From assembly GCF_033807715.1 (NCBI RefSeq), contig NC_084587.1:12067442-12131441 (forward strand): a DNA stretch of 64,000 nucleotides, read 5' to 3'. The notes under the pieces are model-generated. The model did not search any database and was not told the origin of the DNA. It worked only from the letters and a program-made list of their open reading frames with translations. The translations under genes and the position numbers were made by a program. Positions 47,416-59,817 of the stretch are shown here, one piece after another. Source of the DNA: Cololabis saira (taxonomy: Eukaryota > Chordata > Actinopteri > Beloniformes > Belonidae). Each line of letters starts with the position of its first letter. The stretch's first letter is position 1.

Positions 47416-48235
47416 TAAAGTTGCTTTCGTCAATTAAAATTATGACTAAATATCGTCGTCAGCGAAACTTTATCCCCTGAGGGAGACGAGACGCAACGAA
47501 AATAATGGTCACGTGACGATAACAATAATTAAATTGATAATGCAATATCGTAGATGAATAAAAACAAGACTAAAATGTAGATTACAAAATAAAAACTTTG
47601 AGATGAAATGTTCTACCAAAGATCCTTAATGTCCATGTTTTTTCAGTAGTTTCTCTGGTTTAGTTCTGCTGGGTGACGTTAGTCCTCAATCCCAGTCGCT
47701 GCAGCGGGGAATCAGATCCAGAAGATGCAGCTGCAGAGTTAGAGGCTGATGCCGTTAACGCAGAGCTCTAGGTTCACGTTAATTAAAAACTAAGTTACAT
47801 AGAGAAACGCGGGGATCTGCTCTTGGGCTGGAGAAGAAGAAGAAGATCCATCTTTTGATACACTTTCCTACATAGACGTGGAAAAGAAAACCCAATGTGT
47901 CGTCGAAAAAGAAAAAGATGGGGAGAAATGCAGAAAAATAGATATGGTGTAAACTCAAATTAGAGTCTTCTGTATCTGGAATGAATGTATTCTTGAGTCT
48001 ATAAAGTAACAATAATATAATAATAAGATAACCTTGTTTGAATTGTAAAATTGGTTTGGCTAAAAACAATCGTTGACTAAAATAAGACTAAAATGCTCAG
48101 ACTTTAAGTCGACTGAAACTTAACACGACTAAAAGGAGCATGAACGTGACTAAAACTAATAAAAACTTAAATGATGCCTTGACCCAAAGACTAAACTCAA
48201 ACTAAAATTGAAACAGGCTGACAAAGACAACACTA
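47416..48235. mobile_element. hAT-like MITE with GTTGCTTTCGTCAA end, copy 2
   Basis: It is the inverted counterpart of 19993-20939. The ends are TAAAGTTGCTTTCGTCAA and CTGACAAAGACAACACTA. The 8-bp TSD TTCAGCTG is at 47408-47415 and 48236-48243. It lies in the intron after the first grin2b exon. Confidence 0.75.
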
Positions 48236-48264
48236 TTCAGCTGAGCATTTAAATGACAGACGGA

Positions 48265-49133
48265 CAGTGGTGGACAGTAACGGAGTAAATTTACTTGAGT
48301 ACTGTACTTTAGTACATATCCAGAGGATTTGTACTTTACTTGAGTATTAGATTTCTTTGGTACTTATTACTCTTACTTGAATACATTTCCAAGACAAATA
48401 TTTTTACTTTTACTCAAGTAAATTTCTAGGAAGGCTGAAAAGTACTCGTTACTTTCAGGTCTACTCTTTTTTCTTCTTCCCTAAAATCCTATTTTTAGAC
48501 GGATATTGGGAGACAGACAAGACAGACATGGGGAGACAGTTTGTTACGCTCTATATTGCTATATTGTACTGGTACATGTCCTTCCTGTAAAGTTAAGTGA
48601 CTTCAACACTGAGTTATTGAAAGCAGAGGTGTAGTTTTTTGTAAAGCAGTGGTCTTTGAGGGGGATCCAGACTTAGTTGGATGGTGCAGGTTCATTTGGT
48701 TTCAGTTCATGATTGTTAATAAACTCTGCATCATCTGCTGTCCTCTTATGATCCCATTCATTTGATTTGTTTTTGGTGTTTCTGCAGGTTTTATATAACA
48801 TTGTGGTTCTAAAAGCAGCACATCAGTGCAGCTGGTTTCAAAGAGTTAATTCTCAGAAACAATAGTTAAAAGATCCTTAAATTAATTTAGAAAAAATATA
48901 GTAATTTACTGATGTGGAAAATAAGAAATGTACTCTTACTCTTACTTTTACTTAAAGTAAATTTAAAAGCATTTACTTTTGGATACTTAAGTACCTTTAA
49001 AAGCAAGTACTTTTCTACTCTTACTCAAGTAATATTTTGACTGAGCTACTTTTACTTGTAACGGAGTAAATTTTGACCAGTAGTATTTGTACTCTTACTC
49101 AAGTACTGGGGTCGAGTACTCTGTCCACCTCTG
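48265..49133. mobile_element. hAT MITE (CAGTGGTGGACAGTAACGGA end)
   Basis: The ends are CAGTGGTGGACAGTAACGGA and ACTCTGTCCACCTCTG. The perfect 8-bp TSD CAGACGGA is at 48257-48264 and 49134-49141. Subterminal ACTTGAGTA/TACTCAAGTA motifs recur on both sides. It is intronic. Confidence 0.85.
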
Positions 49134-49141
49134 CAGACGGA

Positions 49142-50514
49142 TACCTCAGCTCCTCTTACTTGGGTTTTCTGCCGACTCAAAACTGAATTCCTGTGATCTG
49201 CTGGACATCTCACCTGTCTTATTGTGCAACAGCCATGTTAACTCTGCAAAAATCATCCTAATTACTATTTGAAAGCCATCGTTTCAAGCTTTTAAAAGGC
49301 GATCAGTATCGCGGCGTAAGTGGCGAGCTCATTCTGCTTTAATGGAAACGGCGGACCGGCTGAACGTGTCCTTTGGAACGGAGCCGCTCGCCGAGGCTTC
49401 AGCCGGCTTATCTCCAGGGCGCAGAGCAGATGAGATCCTCAGCAACTTTAGACATCAGACACACGTCTGAGAGGAAGAGAAAAGTTTACCGAGAGTCAGC
49501 TAATCGTATTTCATGATAATATTTCAGCAGGGACGGCGTCTCTGCTTTGAACAAAGTTAAACGAACAATGAAAAAAGAGAGACGGGGATGAGGTGAAGGA
49601 TGCTACCTAGTGACCGTTCTCCTCTGAGGAGATTTTTCTCGCTAGTCAGATTCACGTCACATCAGCCGACTAATGCGGGGCATGCGAAAGTTTGGGCACC
49701 TCTGGTGTGAAAGCAGTTTTGAGGAAAAGATGATTTGATCTCCACGAGGTAAAAAGTTGAAGATGACAGATTCCTTTGATATTTCCAACAAGACTCTTAT
49801 TTCTATTTTCTTTTTTTGTCCTTAACAGTTTCAAAATAACAAAATAAAACCCTGAGTGGTCAGAACTTTGAAACAACCCCGCGGCACCGTTGCAGGATTT
49901 AAAGTCTTTTCATAATGGAAGTGTATCGCGGATTATGTGGTGTGTTTTGGATCATTAACCATCCGCTTTTCATCTTCAGCTCTTCTCTAAACAACTTCAT
50001 GGTTTCTTCCTGGATGGGCATAAATGAGTCCATTCTTCCCCTCTGTTTGAAATGTCCTCAGCGCTACTGACTGCAGGGCAAATGTAAACGTCTTAATTTG
50101 TCTCCAAACGCTGCAAAAAGGTCTAACTACAGACTTTTCTGTGGAATTAATTTGTGCTGGGTTTTATTGTTGTTTTGGTTTGCTTTGAAAACTTTTAGTT
50201 TTCTAAGGTAACTTTTATAGAGCTGCTGATTGTTGGGAAGTAAATGAGTTTTTATATAGTTTGGAAATTTGCATCGCCCACCATAGGGCTGTGCGGTACA
50301 CCGGCATATTCATTTATACTAATATATATTTTTGAACAGGGTTTAGGGTTGTATAATAATTGTATAACTTGTATAATGCTGCTTTTATGCCATGCTTGGA
50401 TTTATATGTCAAGAGTCGGTATCATCTCACACACCTACACCCCGCCCTACCACTGGGTTACAGGCGCCATTTTCAATAGTTTAGAGATGGTTAGGGTAAA
50501 TAAAAAGGTTATAT
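49142..50514. other. Intronic, with one Tc1/mariner-like remnant
   Basis: At about 49675-50060 the stretch beginning GCGAAAGTTTGGGCACCTCTGG resembles a dispersed Tc1/mariner-type repeat known from fish and frogs. It also contains GTGTGTTTTGGATCATTAACC. No gene or RNA is supported elsewhere in the segment. Confidence 0.4.
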
Positions 50515-50522
50515 CCAGATCC

Positions 50523-51199
50523 TAGGGTTGCCACCCGCCCCGTAAAATACGGAATTGTCCTTTTATTTGAGAAAAAAATGTTGTGTCCCGTATTGAACTA
50601 ATACGGGACGCGATTTGTACCGTATTTTCATTAACTTTTACACCATATTCTAGTTGAATTGTTGAAATGAATTAACCTTTACACCATATTCTAGTTGAAT
50701 TATTGAAATAAATTAACTTTTACACCATAGTCTAGTTGAATTATTGAAATAAGTTAACTTTTACACCATATTCTAGTTGAATTATTGAAATAAATTAACT
50801 TTTACACCATATTCTAGTTGAATTATCGAAATAAATTAACTTTTACACCATATTCTAGTTGGATTATTGAAATAAATTAACTTTTACACCATATTCTTCA
50901 CCTGTAGGCTATATTATACATCTGGGCTGATGTGGACATACAGTAGCAGGAGGCTATTTCTGTTGCTAGTATGGTTGGCTGTCTGTACAGTCATGCAAGT
51001 TCAATGCTATTAAAGCACTTTAAACTTTAAATCAAAGCATTTTGTTTTTTTATATAAAATTTTTATATAAAAATAAACACATTTTTATTCAGTTTAGAAG
51101 TTAGGGGGCTTTGGGTTTTGAGTTTGGGTTTTCTTTTGGCTCCTGCGCTGCTGAAATCAGGGCGTCCCTTATTTCTATTTCTGAAAGGTGGCAACCCTA
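50523..51199. mobile_element. hAT MITE (TAGGGTTGCCACC end) with tandem repeats of about 50 bp
   Basis: The ends are TAGGGTTGCCACCCGCCCCG and AAGGTGGCAACCCTA. The perfect 8-bp TSD CCAGATCC is at 50515-50522 and 51200-51207. Inside, a unit containing TTTACACCATATTCTAGTTG is repeated about six to seven times (50633-50900). A related two-to-three-unit array lies in another hAT at 60525-60620. Confidence 0.85.
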
Positions 51200-51207
51200 C
51201 CAGATCC

Positions 51208-52618
51208 GGAAACACGTGGATTCTTCATCCCCATTATCAACAGCGCTACGAACTTTAGCATCAATAGAGTATTAAACTTGGGACTTCTGCCGTCACAGCC
51301 ACAAAACCTATCCAGTCATCTGATTTAAAGCCCTGGCTGTCTTTGACCTCGACATAAAGCTAATACAGTTCTTATTAGGCTCGTTTTTCTTTAAGAATTA
51401 AAGAAAATAGTAATATCTTTTAAAGAGGTTAATTATTTTGTAGTTGTTTTTAAATCATTTCGAATCATTGATGGCTGAATATATTTGCATTTTTAATCTC
51501 ATTCATATTTATTTTCCTAATTTCAGGGAGCTCTTACGCTATTTTTAGAGTTAATTTATTTTGTCTTTGATTTACATGATAATAACTTATCATTTACTAA
51601 AGTACATCGTGACTGAGCCGAATACACATGGATCTTAATTGTTAACCATGTCAGCCGGCCGTAACGTGGCCTGATGAAGGTTCTGACCACCTTAAAGCCG
51701 GCGGAGAACATCCAAACCTTTACTTGGTACTTGTATTTATTTTATGTTTCTGCCAAGAAAAGGAAGAAAGGGAATTAAAAAATGTTCAGTTATTTTTCTA
51801 TTTACAGAGGTATTTCACTTTATTTGTTTAGTATTTAGTCTTTCCTGGAGCCTGCAACAGCGCTCAGTGTGAAGAATGAGGATTTCTAATAATTCATTAC
51901 CTTTTAAATTAATTTTCCCTTTTTTAAAGCGGTACAGTATGTTGGTATTTTTTGAGAGATTTTCAGTGAAACCCAACTTCTCTGCAGCAACCCATCCATC
52001 CATCCATCCATCCATCCATCCATCCATCCATCCATCCATCCATCCAGAATGATGAATCTCATTCCATCTCTTCTCTCTTCCCTCCCTCAGTCAGACAAAC
52101 ACACAGGAATAAATAATTTTGTCTTCTTCCACTCGAAAATAAAATTGTGTTTTAACAGGCAGCTGAACAGCTTTCTTCCTTCCCATTGAAATGACAACTG
52201 TTTTTGCATCCATTCTTTTTCCTGTTGTTGTTGGAGAAGTCATTATTTTCTGAGCTGAAAAATAAAATTACGTTTTTTAAAAATCTAATTGTCACTCGCA
52301 TATAAGTTAGACGTACACGAATATAAATGCTGTGGTGTCATGCGCGTTTTCGTAAGACTGGTTACCATGAAATTTTAAGGACAGTTTTCTTCAACCGTGT
52401 GGGTAACTGTCATATTTAGGAGGGAGATTACGTAATCTTGCTTTTATCGTGTCCAACAACCGGCCAGTGCGTCCAACTCTCTGGAGAAGCGTGAGGACTG
52501 TTTTTAAATGCTGTAGGAGGAGGAGACATCTCAGCTCTGTTCCTCCATGTCTCCGTCGCTCCTCTGCCTCGTGCTGGCAGCCGACTCGTTTTCACGTCGC
52601 CTCTTCCTCGTCAACCAG
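51208..52618. other. Intron before second grin2b exon; (CATC)n microsatellite
   Basis: A CATC/CCAT microsatellite of about 14 units lies at 51991-52045. The remainder is unique-looking intron running into the acceptor CGTCAACCAG at 52618. No other feature is supported. Confidence 0.6.
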
Positions 52619-52889
52619 GTCCGCAGCACCATCGAGAACAGCTTCGTGGGCTGGGAGCTGGAGGAAGTCCTGCTACTCGACATGTCCGTGGACGACGGCG
52701 ACTCCAAGATCCAGAACCAGCTGAAGAAGCTGCAGAGTCCCGTCATCCTTCTCTACTGCACCAAAGAGGAGGCCAGCACCATCTTCGAGGTGGCCCGCTC
52801 CGTCGGCCTCACGGGTTACGGCTTCACCTGGATCGTGCCCTCGCTCGTGGCTGGGGATGCGGACCATGTTCCTTCTGTCTTCCCTCCAG
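52619..52889 (+). CDS. grin2b: grin2b exon (amino-terminal domain, residues about 186-275)
   Basis: This is the second grin2b exon: 90 codons plus one base, phase 0 to phase 1, with acceptor AACCAG and donor GTACAC. It starts [20 protein letters not shown] and includes [20 protein letters not shown]. About 78 of 90 residues match human GluN2B from memory. The acidic residues E191, E198, E200 and E201, implicated in polyamine potentiation, are present ([14 protein letters not shown]). So are T233 and E236 of the ifenprodil site (CTKEEA) and the [10 protein letters not shown] loop. The split glycine codon joins exactly to the next exon. There is no stop or indel, so the gene looks functional. 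An upstream ATG at 52547 belongs to the intron and is not a start. Confidence 0.94.
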
Positions 52890-52926
52890 GTACACCATGA
52901 TCATTTTTTACATATCACTAAAATGT

Positions 52927-53630
52927 ATGAATGAATGAATGAATGAATGAATGAATGAATGAATGAATGAATGAATGAATGAAAGTTTATTCAGTCATTG
53001 CAATACAAAACAACACCAAAAAAAAAAAAAAAACATTGTACACAGCATTAACTATTAAACCAAAAAAATGTGTTGAACAATAACTGAAAAGGCATAGGCA
53101 GAAGCAAACTGCTTATAAAAGCCTATCCTATATTAACAACTTTCTATTTTTGGCTACCAACCTCCAGAAAACCAAAAAGAGAATAGAAAAGCAAAGAAAA
53201 AACAAAAGGCAAAGAAACAATAGAAAAGCAAAGAAACATTTACAGATAGTCAATTGCACTTATAAGCTTCAAAAATAGCTTTACAAACCATTTTCTTAAA
53301 TACAACAAAAGAATGACATGTTTTTAAATTTATGTTGGCATCATTCCAGAATTTAACTCCAACGATGGAGACACATCTCCTTTTCATACCTTTTTTAGCC
53401 ATTTGTACTGTGAAATTACAGACACCTCTAAGATTGTAACGAGTCTCCTGAATTGAAAAGAACCTCTGTATTGGGTCAGGGAACATTTTTGATTTTGCTT
53501 TAAACATAATTTGCATGATTTTAAAATAAAACAAATCATAAAATTTAATAACATGAGAATTTAGAAAAAGTGGCTCTGTGTGAGCGTAGTAATCAGCCTT
53601 ATTGATGGTACGTATGGCTAAATAATAATA
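52927..53630 (-). pseudogene. LINE 3' end with (GAAT)n tail, antisense, 37 bp after exon
   Basis: Minus-strand order: an ORF2 C-terminus (53534 to 53250) reading YFKIMQIMFKAKSKMFPDPI, then ETRYNLRGVCNFTV and CVSIVGVKFWNDANINLK, ending KAIFEAYKCN; then a 3' UTR and about 14 tetranucleotide units (ATTC on this strand) at 52927-52983. It is the same family as 43990-44680. It is truncated at its 5' side by the family E insertion at 53635. Confidence 0.75.
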
Positions 53631-53634
53631 ATAA

Positions 53635-54573
53635 TTAAAGCTGCAAGCAGCGATGAACGGGCCCTCGCACTCATGGCGCCCCCCATAAGCATATCAGAAA
53701 TGACACCACCCACGACTTTCTATGTCAAACCATTCAAAACTTATGGCAGAAAATATGAACTATGAAATATCGACCAATCAGAAGAAGGGGCGGGGCTAAT
53801 TTGCACCAATTATGGTCAAGGACTCAAAACCATGTCCGATGACACCACCCACGAGTCTTTATGTCAAACCAGAGAAAAGTTTTCTAGGGGGCGCTGTTGA
53901 GCCGTTAGGCCACGCCCATTAATGCAAACCTTGAAATACTGTATCAAATTTATCGCCAGGCCTGGCTTGGTGCAAAATTTCGTGACTTTTGGGGAACTAT
54001 CAAATATGGACCAATCAGATGAAGGGGGGGCGCGCTTTTTGGCGTCTAGCGTCGCCACGGTAACGCTTTTGAAAGAGAAAAGTAATGCGCGTTGTCGCAG
54101 GATGGAGACGCACATTTTTTTTATTTTTTTTATATTTTTTTATCCCGGTTTTTTCCCCATTTTATCACCCAGTGCTCCTACCTAAGTAACAGTCCTGGGA
54201 GACGCGCATTTTGATGTATAACACACCTGGGTGCACGTTACGGTTCGGGCTCTGAAGCGGCTGAAGAAATGGCATAGATTTCGCCAAAATGACGACGATT
54301 AATTCAAAATGTTAAAAATGGCCGACTTCCTATTCGGTTTCGGCCATGGCGCCAAGAGACTTTTCTTTAAGTTGCAACATGATACAGGTGTGTACCGATT
54401 TTCGTGCATGTACGTCAAACCGTATTGTGGGGCTTGAGGCACAAAGTTTTCTAGGGGGCGCTGTTGAGACATTAGGCCACGCCCATTAATGTAAACCATT
54501 AAATATCAAATTTATCACCAGGCCTGACTTGCGTGCAAAATTTGGTGACTTTTGGGGCACGTTTTCCAATGTA
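53635..54573 (+). repeat. Family E, copy E6 (3'-truncated)
   Basis: It begins with TTAAAGCTGCAAGCAGCGAT after a short TAA run and contains the CCAATCAGA and TCTAGCGTCGCCACGG blocks. It carries a foreign insertion of about 90 bp at 54115-54205 and stops after TGACTTTTGGGGCACGTTTT without the hairpin 3' end. It sits in the intron between grin2b exons 2 and 3 of this window. Confidence 0.75.
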
Positions 54574-54576
54574 TAA

Positions 54577-55940
54577 CTTTGGGGGTTATACGTTTGGTGA
54601 CCCCAGTTTCCTGGGTTTTATGTTGCATTTCAGGATTCCTCGATAGTCTTGAGATTTAATCGAACCCTGCTCTGATTCAAGGCCTCAACACACCCCCAAA
54701 AACCCAAACAAGCCTCCTCTGTGCTTCACTGCAGGGAAGCTGTTCTTCCTTTTGAAGGCTTCATCTTTCCATCTCTGAACATAAAGTTGATGTGACTTGT
54801 GAAAAAGCTCAATTTTTATCCTGTTAGTCCAAATGACATTCTTCCAGAAGCTTCTTGTCTTGGTCAGTAGCATTTTTATCAAATTCAAGTCAACCTTTTC
54901 TGACAGAGGAGTCCTCCATGGAGCTTTTTGGTCACAATGTGAAGGGTGGTTCAGTCCGCCAGAGATGATCCTTCACCTTGGAGTTCAGCTCTTCAGATAT
55001 TTCCTCTTCATCTAGCGCAGGGGTCAGCAACACGCGGCTCCAGAGCCGCATGTGGCTCTTTAGCGCCGCCCTAGTGGCTCCTGGAGCTTTTTCAAAAATG
55101 TTTGACCTTTTTTTTTTTACTTTTTCCTTCTTTTCTTTTTTTTACTTTTTTTCCCCTTTTTTTCCTTTCTTTTTCCTTTCCTTTTTAATCTCGACATTTT
55201 AACTTTTTTCTCGAAATTTTGACTTTTTTCTCAACATTTCGACTTTTCTGGAGATTGTACTTCGACATTAATCTCGACATTTTGACTATTTCCTCAACAT
55301 TTCGACTTTTTTCTCGACATTTTGACTTTTTTCACAAAATTTTGACTATTTCCTCAACATTTCGACTTTTTTCTCAAGATTGTACTTCAACATTAATCTT
55401 GACATTTCGACTTTTTTCTCGACATTTTGACTTTTTTCTCAACATTTCGACTTTTTTCCCGAAGTGCATAATGAAAAAAAAAAATCTTCCACCAGTTCTA
55501 ACTAATATAGATACATGCAGCATGTGTTGTCTTCATTCTAAGGCTTATACAAGACTTTTCATTTTTTGCGGCTCCAGACATATTTGTTTTTTTTGTTTTT
55601 GGTCCAATATGGCTCTTTCAACATTTTGGGTTGCCGACCACTGATCTAGCGGGATCCGGGGTTATGATCACATCCTGGGTGGTTGGCTACGATCCCAAGG
55701 GCCTTATAAATACAGGTCTAGTCACAGGAGATGACTGTCAAACGTTTACCTCCATCAGGCTCATCTATGACTTTTATTCTCAGCTTTTTAGACCGTTAAA
55801 TCTTTGTTTTCTTTCGTCCAAGTTCAGTGTGACTCTCACAATGATACCAAGAGACCCCGTGGAAGGTTTTATCACTTTAAATGGGCTGAACGACTGGAAA
55901 AATAATACTAAAGACGCCTAAGTGCCAACGAAGATTAAAC
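54577..55940 (-). pseudogene. Tc1-like transposase remnant, split by a hAT MITE
   Basis: On the minus strand, 54888-54685 reads FWKNVIWTNRIKIELFHKS, then YVQRWKDEAF and SFPAVKHRGG. This parallels the second-aspartate region of Tc1 transposases (typically WSDE.KIELF ... IPTVKHGGG). The catalytic D of WSDE is replaced (WTNR) and stops are present upstream in that orientation. The hAT at 55018-55643 interrupts it, and similar sequence appears to continue to about 55940. Confidence 0.65.
55018..55643. mobile_element. hAT MITE, CAGGGGTCGGCAACCCGCGG family, copy 3
   Basis: The ends are CAGGGGTCAGCAACACGCGG and GGGTTGCCGACCACTG. The perfect TSD ATCTAGCG is at 55010-55017 and 55644-55651. The interior TCGACATTTTGACTTTTTTC minisatellite is present. 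It is inserted in a Tc1-like remnant. Confidence 0.9.
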
Positions 55941-56109
55941 AGTTCGTATTGGTGGAAAGATTTGTGATCGTTTTAAGGAGTTTTAAGGAGTAAATCTGTC
56001 TAAACTACTCGAGATAAAACTGGTTTCTTCTCACTGGTTTCTCCACCGTTTACTGAAGACATGCAGATGCAGTTTAAACACACTTTAGATTTAATCACTT
56101 TTTAGTAGA

Positions 56110-56425
56110 AGTGGAGCATTATTTCACAGATCCAGTGCCATAACCAGTCCCGGTAGTCGAGTCATGCATGTTTTAGACGTCTCCGGCAGGAGGGTCCCCC
56201 CTTATGATCCAGGTCCTGGTCCAGGTCCTTCCGTTCTATAGGGGAGTTTTTCTTGCCACTGTTTGGCTTAAGGTTTTTCTCCCGCTGGGGGAATTTTTAC
56301 CTGCCATTGTTTGTTATGTTTAATGTATGTAATAATTGCTCGGGGGTCCTGTTTTGGGTCTCTGGAAAGCACCTAGAGACAACTTCTGTTATAATAAACG
56401 CTATATAAATAAAATTGAAATGAAT
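56110..56425 (+). mobile_element. LINE 3' UTR tail
   Basis: The sequence CCAGGTCCTGGTCCAGGTCC, then GGGTCTCTGGAAAGCACCTA and GCTATATAAATAAAATTGAA is the typical 3' tail of fish L2/Rex-like retroposons. A reverse-oriented relative is at 33831-34830. No ORF is left. Confidence 0.6.
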
Positions 56426-56622
56426 TGAATTGGATTCACATTGATGGATCATCATCGGCTCGTCAGTGCGTTGATGAAACAGTTGTTTTTATCAGGGCAC
56501 AGGACAGCCGCCCTAGAGGGCTGTGATTGGACGCTGCTCAGACGGGACCAGGGTCAACCTCTTTCAGCTCATATTTTTCTAAACTGTAAAATGCAATACT
56601 TATTTGTGATAAAGTCTTTTAA

Positions 56623-59600
56623 CCCTTGTACTGTCTTCGGGTCAAAATGACCTAATTCTCCTGTCCTTCTTTCCTCCTGCTCTCTCCTTCCTTCTCCCTT
56701 CCTCTTTTCTTCCTTACTTCCTTTCATCCTTCTTTCCTTCCAGCCTTCCTTCCTTCTTTCCTTCCTTCCTTCCTTCCTTCTTTTCTCCCTTCCTTCCTTC
56801 CTTCCTTCCTTCCTTCCTTCCTTCCTTCCTTCCTTCCTTCCTTCCTTCCTTCCTTCCATCCTTCCTTCCTTCCTTCTTTTCTCCCTTCCTTCTTTCCTCC
56901 CTTCCTTCTTTCTCCCTTCCTTCTTTCTTCCTTCCTTCCTTCCTTCCATCCTTCCTTCCTTCTTTTCTCCCTTCCTTCTTTCCTCCCTTCCTTCTTTCTC
57001 CCTTCCTTCCTTCCTTCCTTCTTTTCTCCCTTCCTTCCTTCCTTCCTTCCTTCCTTCCTTCCTTCCTTCCTTCCATCCTTCCTTCCTTCTTTTCTCCCTT
57101 CCTTCTTTCCTCCCTTCCTTCTTTCTCCCTTCCTTCTTTCTTCCTTCCTTCTTTCCTTCCAGCCTTCCTTCTTTCCTTCCAGCCTTCCTTCTTTCCTTCC
57201 TTCCTTCCTTCCTTCCTTCCTTCCTTCCTTCCTTCCTTCCTTCCTTCCTTCCTTCCATCCTTCCTTCCTTCTTTTCTCCCTTCCTTCTTTCTCCCTTGCT
57301 TCCTTCCTTCCTTCCTTCCTTCCATCCTTCTTTTCTCCCTTCCTTCCTTCCTTCCTTCCTTCCTTCCTTCCTTCCTTCCTTCCTTCCTTCCTTCCTTCCA
57401 TCCTTCCTTCTTTTCTCCCTTCCTTCTTTCTCCCTTGCTTCCTTCCTTCCTTCCTTCCTTCCTTCCTTCCATCCTTCTTTTCTCCCTTCCTTCCTTCTTT
57501 CTTTCCTTCCTTCCATCCTTCCTTCCATCCTTCCATCCTTCCTTCCTTCCTTCCTTCTTTTCTCCCTTCCTTCTTTTCTCCCTTCCTTCTCCCTTCCTTC
57601 CTTCCTTCCTTCCTTCCTTCCTTTCTCCCTTCCTTCTCCCTTCCTTCCTTCCTTCCTTCCTTCCTTCCTTCCTTCCTTCCTTCCTTCCTTCCTTCCATCC
57701 TCCCTTCCTTCTTTTCTCCCTTCCTTCTTTCTCCCTTGCTTCCTTCCTTCCTTCCTTCCTTCCTTCCTTCCATCCTTCTTTTCTCCCTTCCTTCCTTCTT
57801 TCTTTCCTTCTTTTCATTCTTCCTTCCTTCCTTCCTTCCTTCCATCCTTCCTTCCATCCTTCTTTTCTCCCTTCCTTCCTTCTTTCTTTCCTTCCTTCCA
57901 TCCTTCCTTCCTTCCTTCCTTCCATCCTTCCTTCCTTCTTTCTCCCTTGCTTCCTTCCTTCCTTCCTTCCATCCTTCTTTTCTCCCTTCCTTCCTTCTTT
58001 CTTTCCTTCCTTCCATCCTTCCTTCCATCCTTCTTTTCTCCCTTCCTTCCTTCTTTCTTTCCTTCTTTTCATTCTTCCTTCCTTCCTTCCTTCCTTCCTT
58101 CTTTCCTTCCAGCCTTCCTTCCTTCCTTCCTTCTTTTCTCCCTTCCTTCCTTCTGTCTTTCCTTCTTTCCTTCCTTCCTTCCTTCCTTCTTTTCTCCCTT
58201 CCTTCCTTCCTTCCTTCCTTCCTTCCTTCCTTCCTTCCTTCCTTCCTTCCTTCCATCCTTCCTTCCTTCCTTCTTTTCTCCCTTCCTTCTTTCCTCCCTT
58301 CCTTCTTTCTCCCTTCCTTCTTTCTTCCTTCCTTCCTTCCTTCCATCCTTCCTTCCTTCTTTTCTCCCTTCCTTCTTTCCTCCCTTCCTTCTTTCTCCCT
58401 TCCTTCCTTCCTTCCTTCTTTTCTCCCTTCCTTCCTTCCTTCCTTCCTTCCTTCCTTCCTTCCATCCTTCCTTCCTTCTTTTCTCCCTTCCTTCTTTCCT
58501 CCCTTCCTTCTTTCTCCCTTCCTTCTTTCTTCCTTCCTTCTTTCCTTCCAGCCTTCCTTCTTTCCTTCCAGCCTTCCTTCTTTCCTTCCTTCCTTCCTTC
58601 CTTCCTTCCTTCCTTCCTTCCTTCCTTCCTTCCATCCTTCCTTCCTTCTTTTCTCCCTTCCTTCTTTCTCCCTTGCTTCCTTCCTTCCTTCCTTCCTTCC
58701 ATCCTTCTTTTCTCCCTTCCTTCCTTCCTTCCTTCCTTCCTTCCTTCCTTCCTTCCTTCCATCCTTCTTTTCTCCCTTCCTTCCTTCTTTCTTTCCTTCC
58801 TTCCATCCTTCCTTCCATCCTTCCATCCTTCCTTCCTTCTTTTCTCCCTTCCTTCTTTTCTCCCTTCCTTCTCCCTTCCTTCCTTCCTTCCTTCCTTCCT
58901 TCCTTTCTCCCTTCCTTCTCCCTTCCTTCCTTCCTTCCTTCCTTCCTTCCTTCCTTCCTTCCTTCCTTCCATCCTTCCTTCCTTCTTTTCTCCCTTCCTT
59001 CTTTCTCCCTTGCTTCCTTCCTTCCTTCCTTCCTTCCTTCCTTCCTTCCATCCTTCTTTTCTCCCTTCCTTCCTTCTTTCTTTCCTTCTTTTCATTCTTC
59101 CTTCCTTCCTTCCTTCCTTCCATCCTTCCTTCCATCCTTCTTTTCTCCCTTCCTTCCTTCTTTCTTTCCTTCCTTCTTTCTCCCTTGCTTCCTTCCTTCC
59201 TTCCTTCCTTCCTTCCTTCCATCCTTCTTTTCTCCCTTCCTTCCTTCTTTCTTTCCTTCTTTTCATTCTTCCTTCCTTCCTTCCTTCCTTCCTTCCATCC
59301 TTCCTTCCATCCTTCTTTTCTCCCTTCCTTCCTTCTTTCTTTCCTTCTTTTCATTCTTCCTTCCTTCCTTCCTTCCTTCCTTCTTTCCTTCCAGCCTTCC
59401 TTCCTTCCTTCCTTCTTTTCTCCCTTCCTTCCTTCTGTCTTTCCTTCTTTTCTTTCTCCCTTCCTTCCTTCCTTCTTTCTTTCCTTCCTTCCATCCCTCC
59501 TTCCATCCTTCCTTCCTTCCTTCTTTTCTCCCTTCCTTCTTTCCTTCCTTCCTTCTTTTCTCCCTTCCTTCCTTCCTTCCTTCCTTCCTTCTTTCCTCCC

Positions 59601-59813
59601 TTCCTTCTTTTCTCCCTTCCTTCTCCCTTCCTTCCTTCCATCCTTCTTTTCTCCCTTCCTTCCTTCTTTCTTTCCTTCTTTTCATTCTTCCTTCCTTCCT
59701 TCTTTTCTCCCTTCCTTCCTTCTTTCTTTCCTTCTTTTCATTCTTCCTTCCTTCCTTCCTTCTTTCCTCCCTTCTTCTCTTCCTCCTTCCTTGACCCGGA
59801 GACAGCACAAGGG
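56623..59813. mobile_element. piggyBac-like MITE swollen to 3.2 kb by TTCC repeats, copy 2
   Basis: The ends CCCTTGTACTGTCTTCGGGT and GACCCGGAGACAGCACAAGG(G) are inverted repeats, flanked by TTAA at 56619-56622 and 59814-59817. The interior 56665-59791 is about 3.1 kb of TTCC repeat broken by a recurring set of variants (CATCC, CTTTTCTCCC, CTTTCTCCCTTGC, CTTTTCATTC). Blocks of several hundred bp recur in the same order. It yields open frames of up to 876 codons on both strands that encode only K/E/G/R or L/P/S/F repeats. Confidence 0.9.
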
Positions 59814-59817
59814 TTAA

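Noticed and set aside
52547..52618. An ATG and in-frame extension upstream of the second exon
   Set aside because: The residues before VRSTIEN do not match GluN2B, and a good acceptor lies at 52617-52618. The open frame is accidental.
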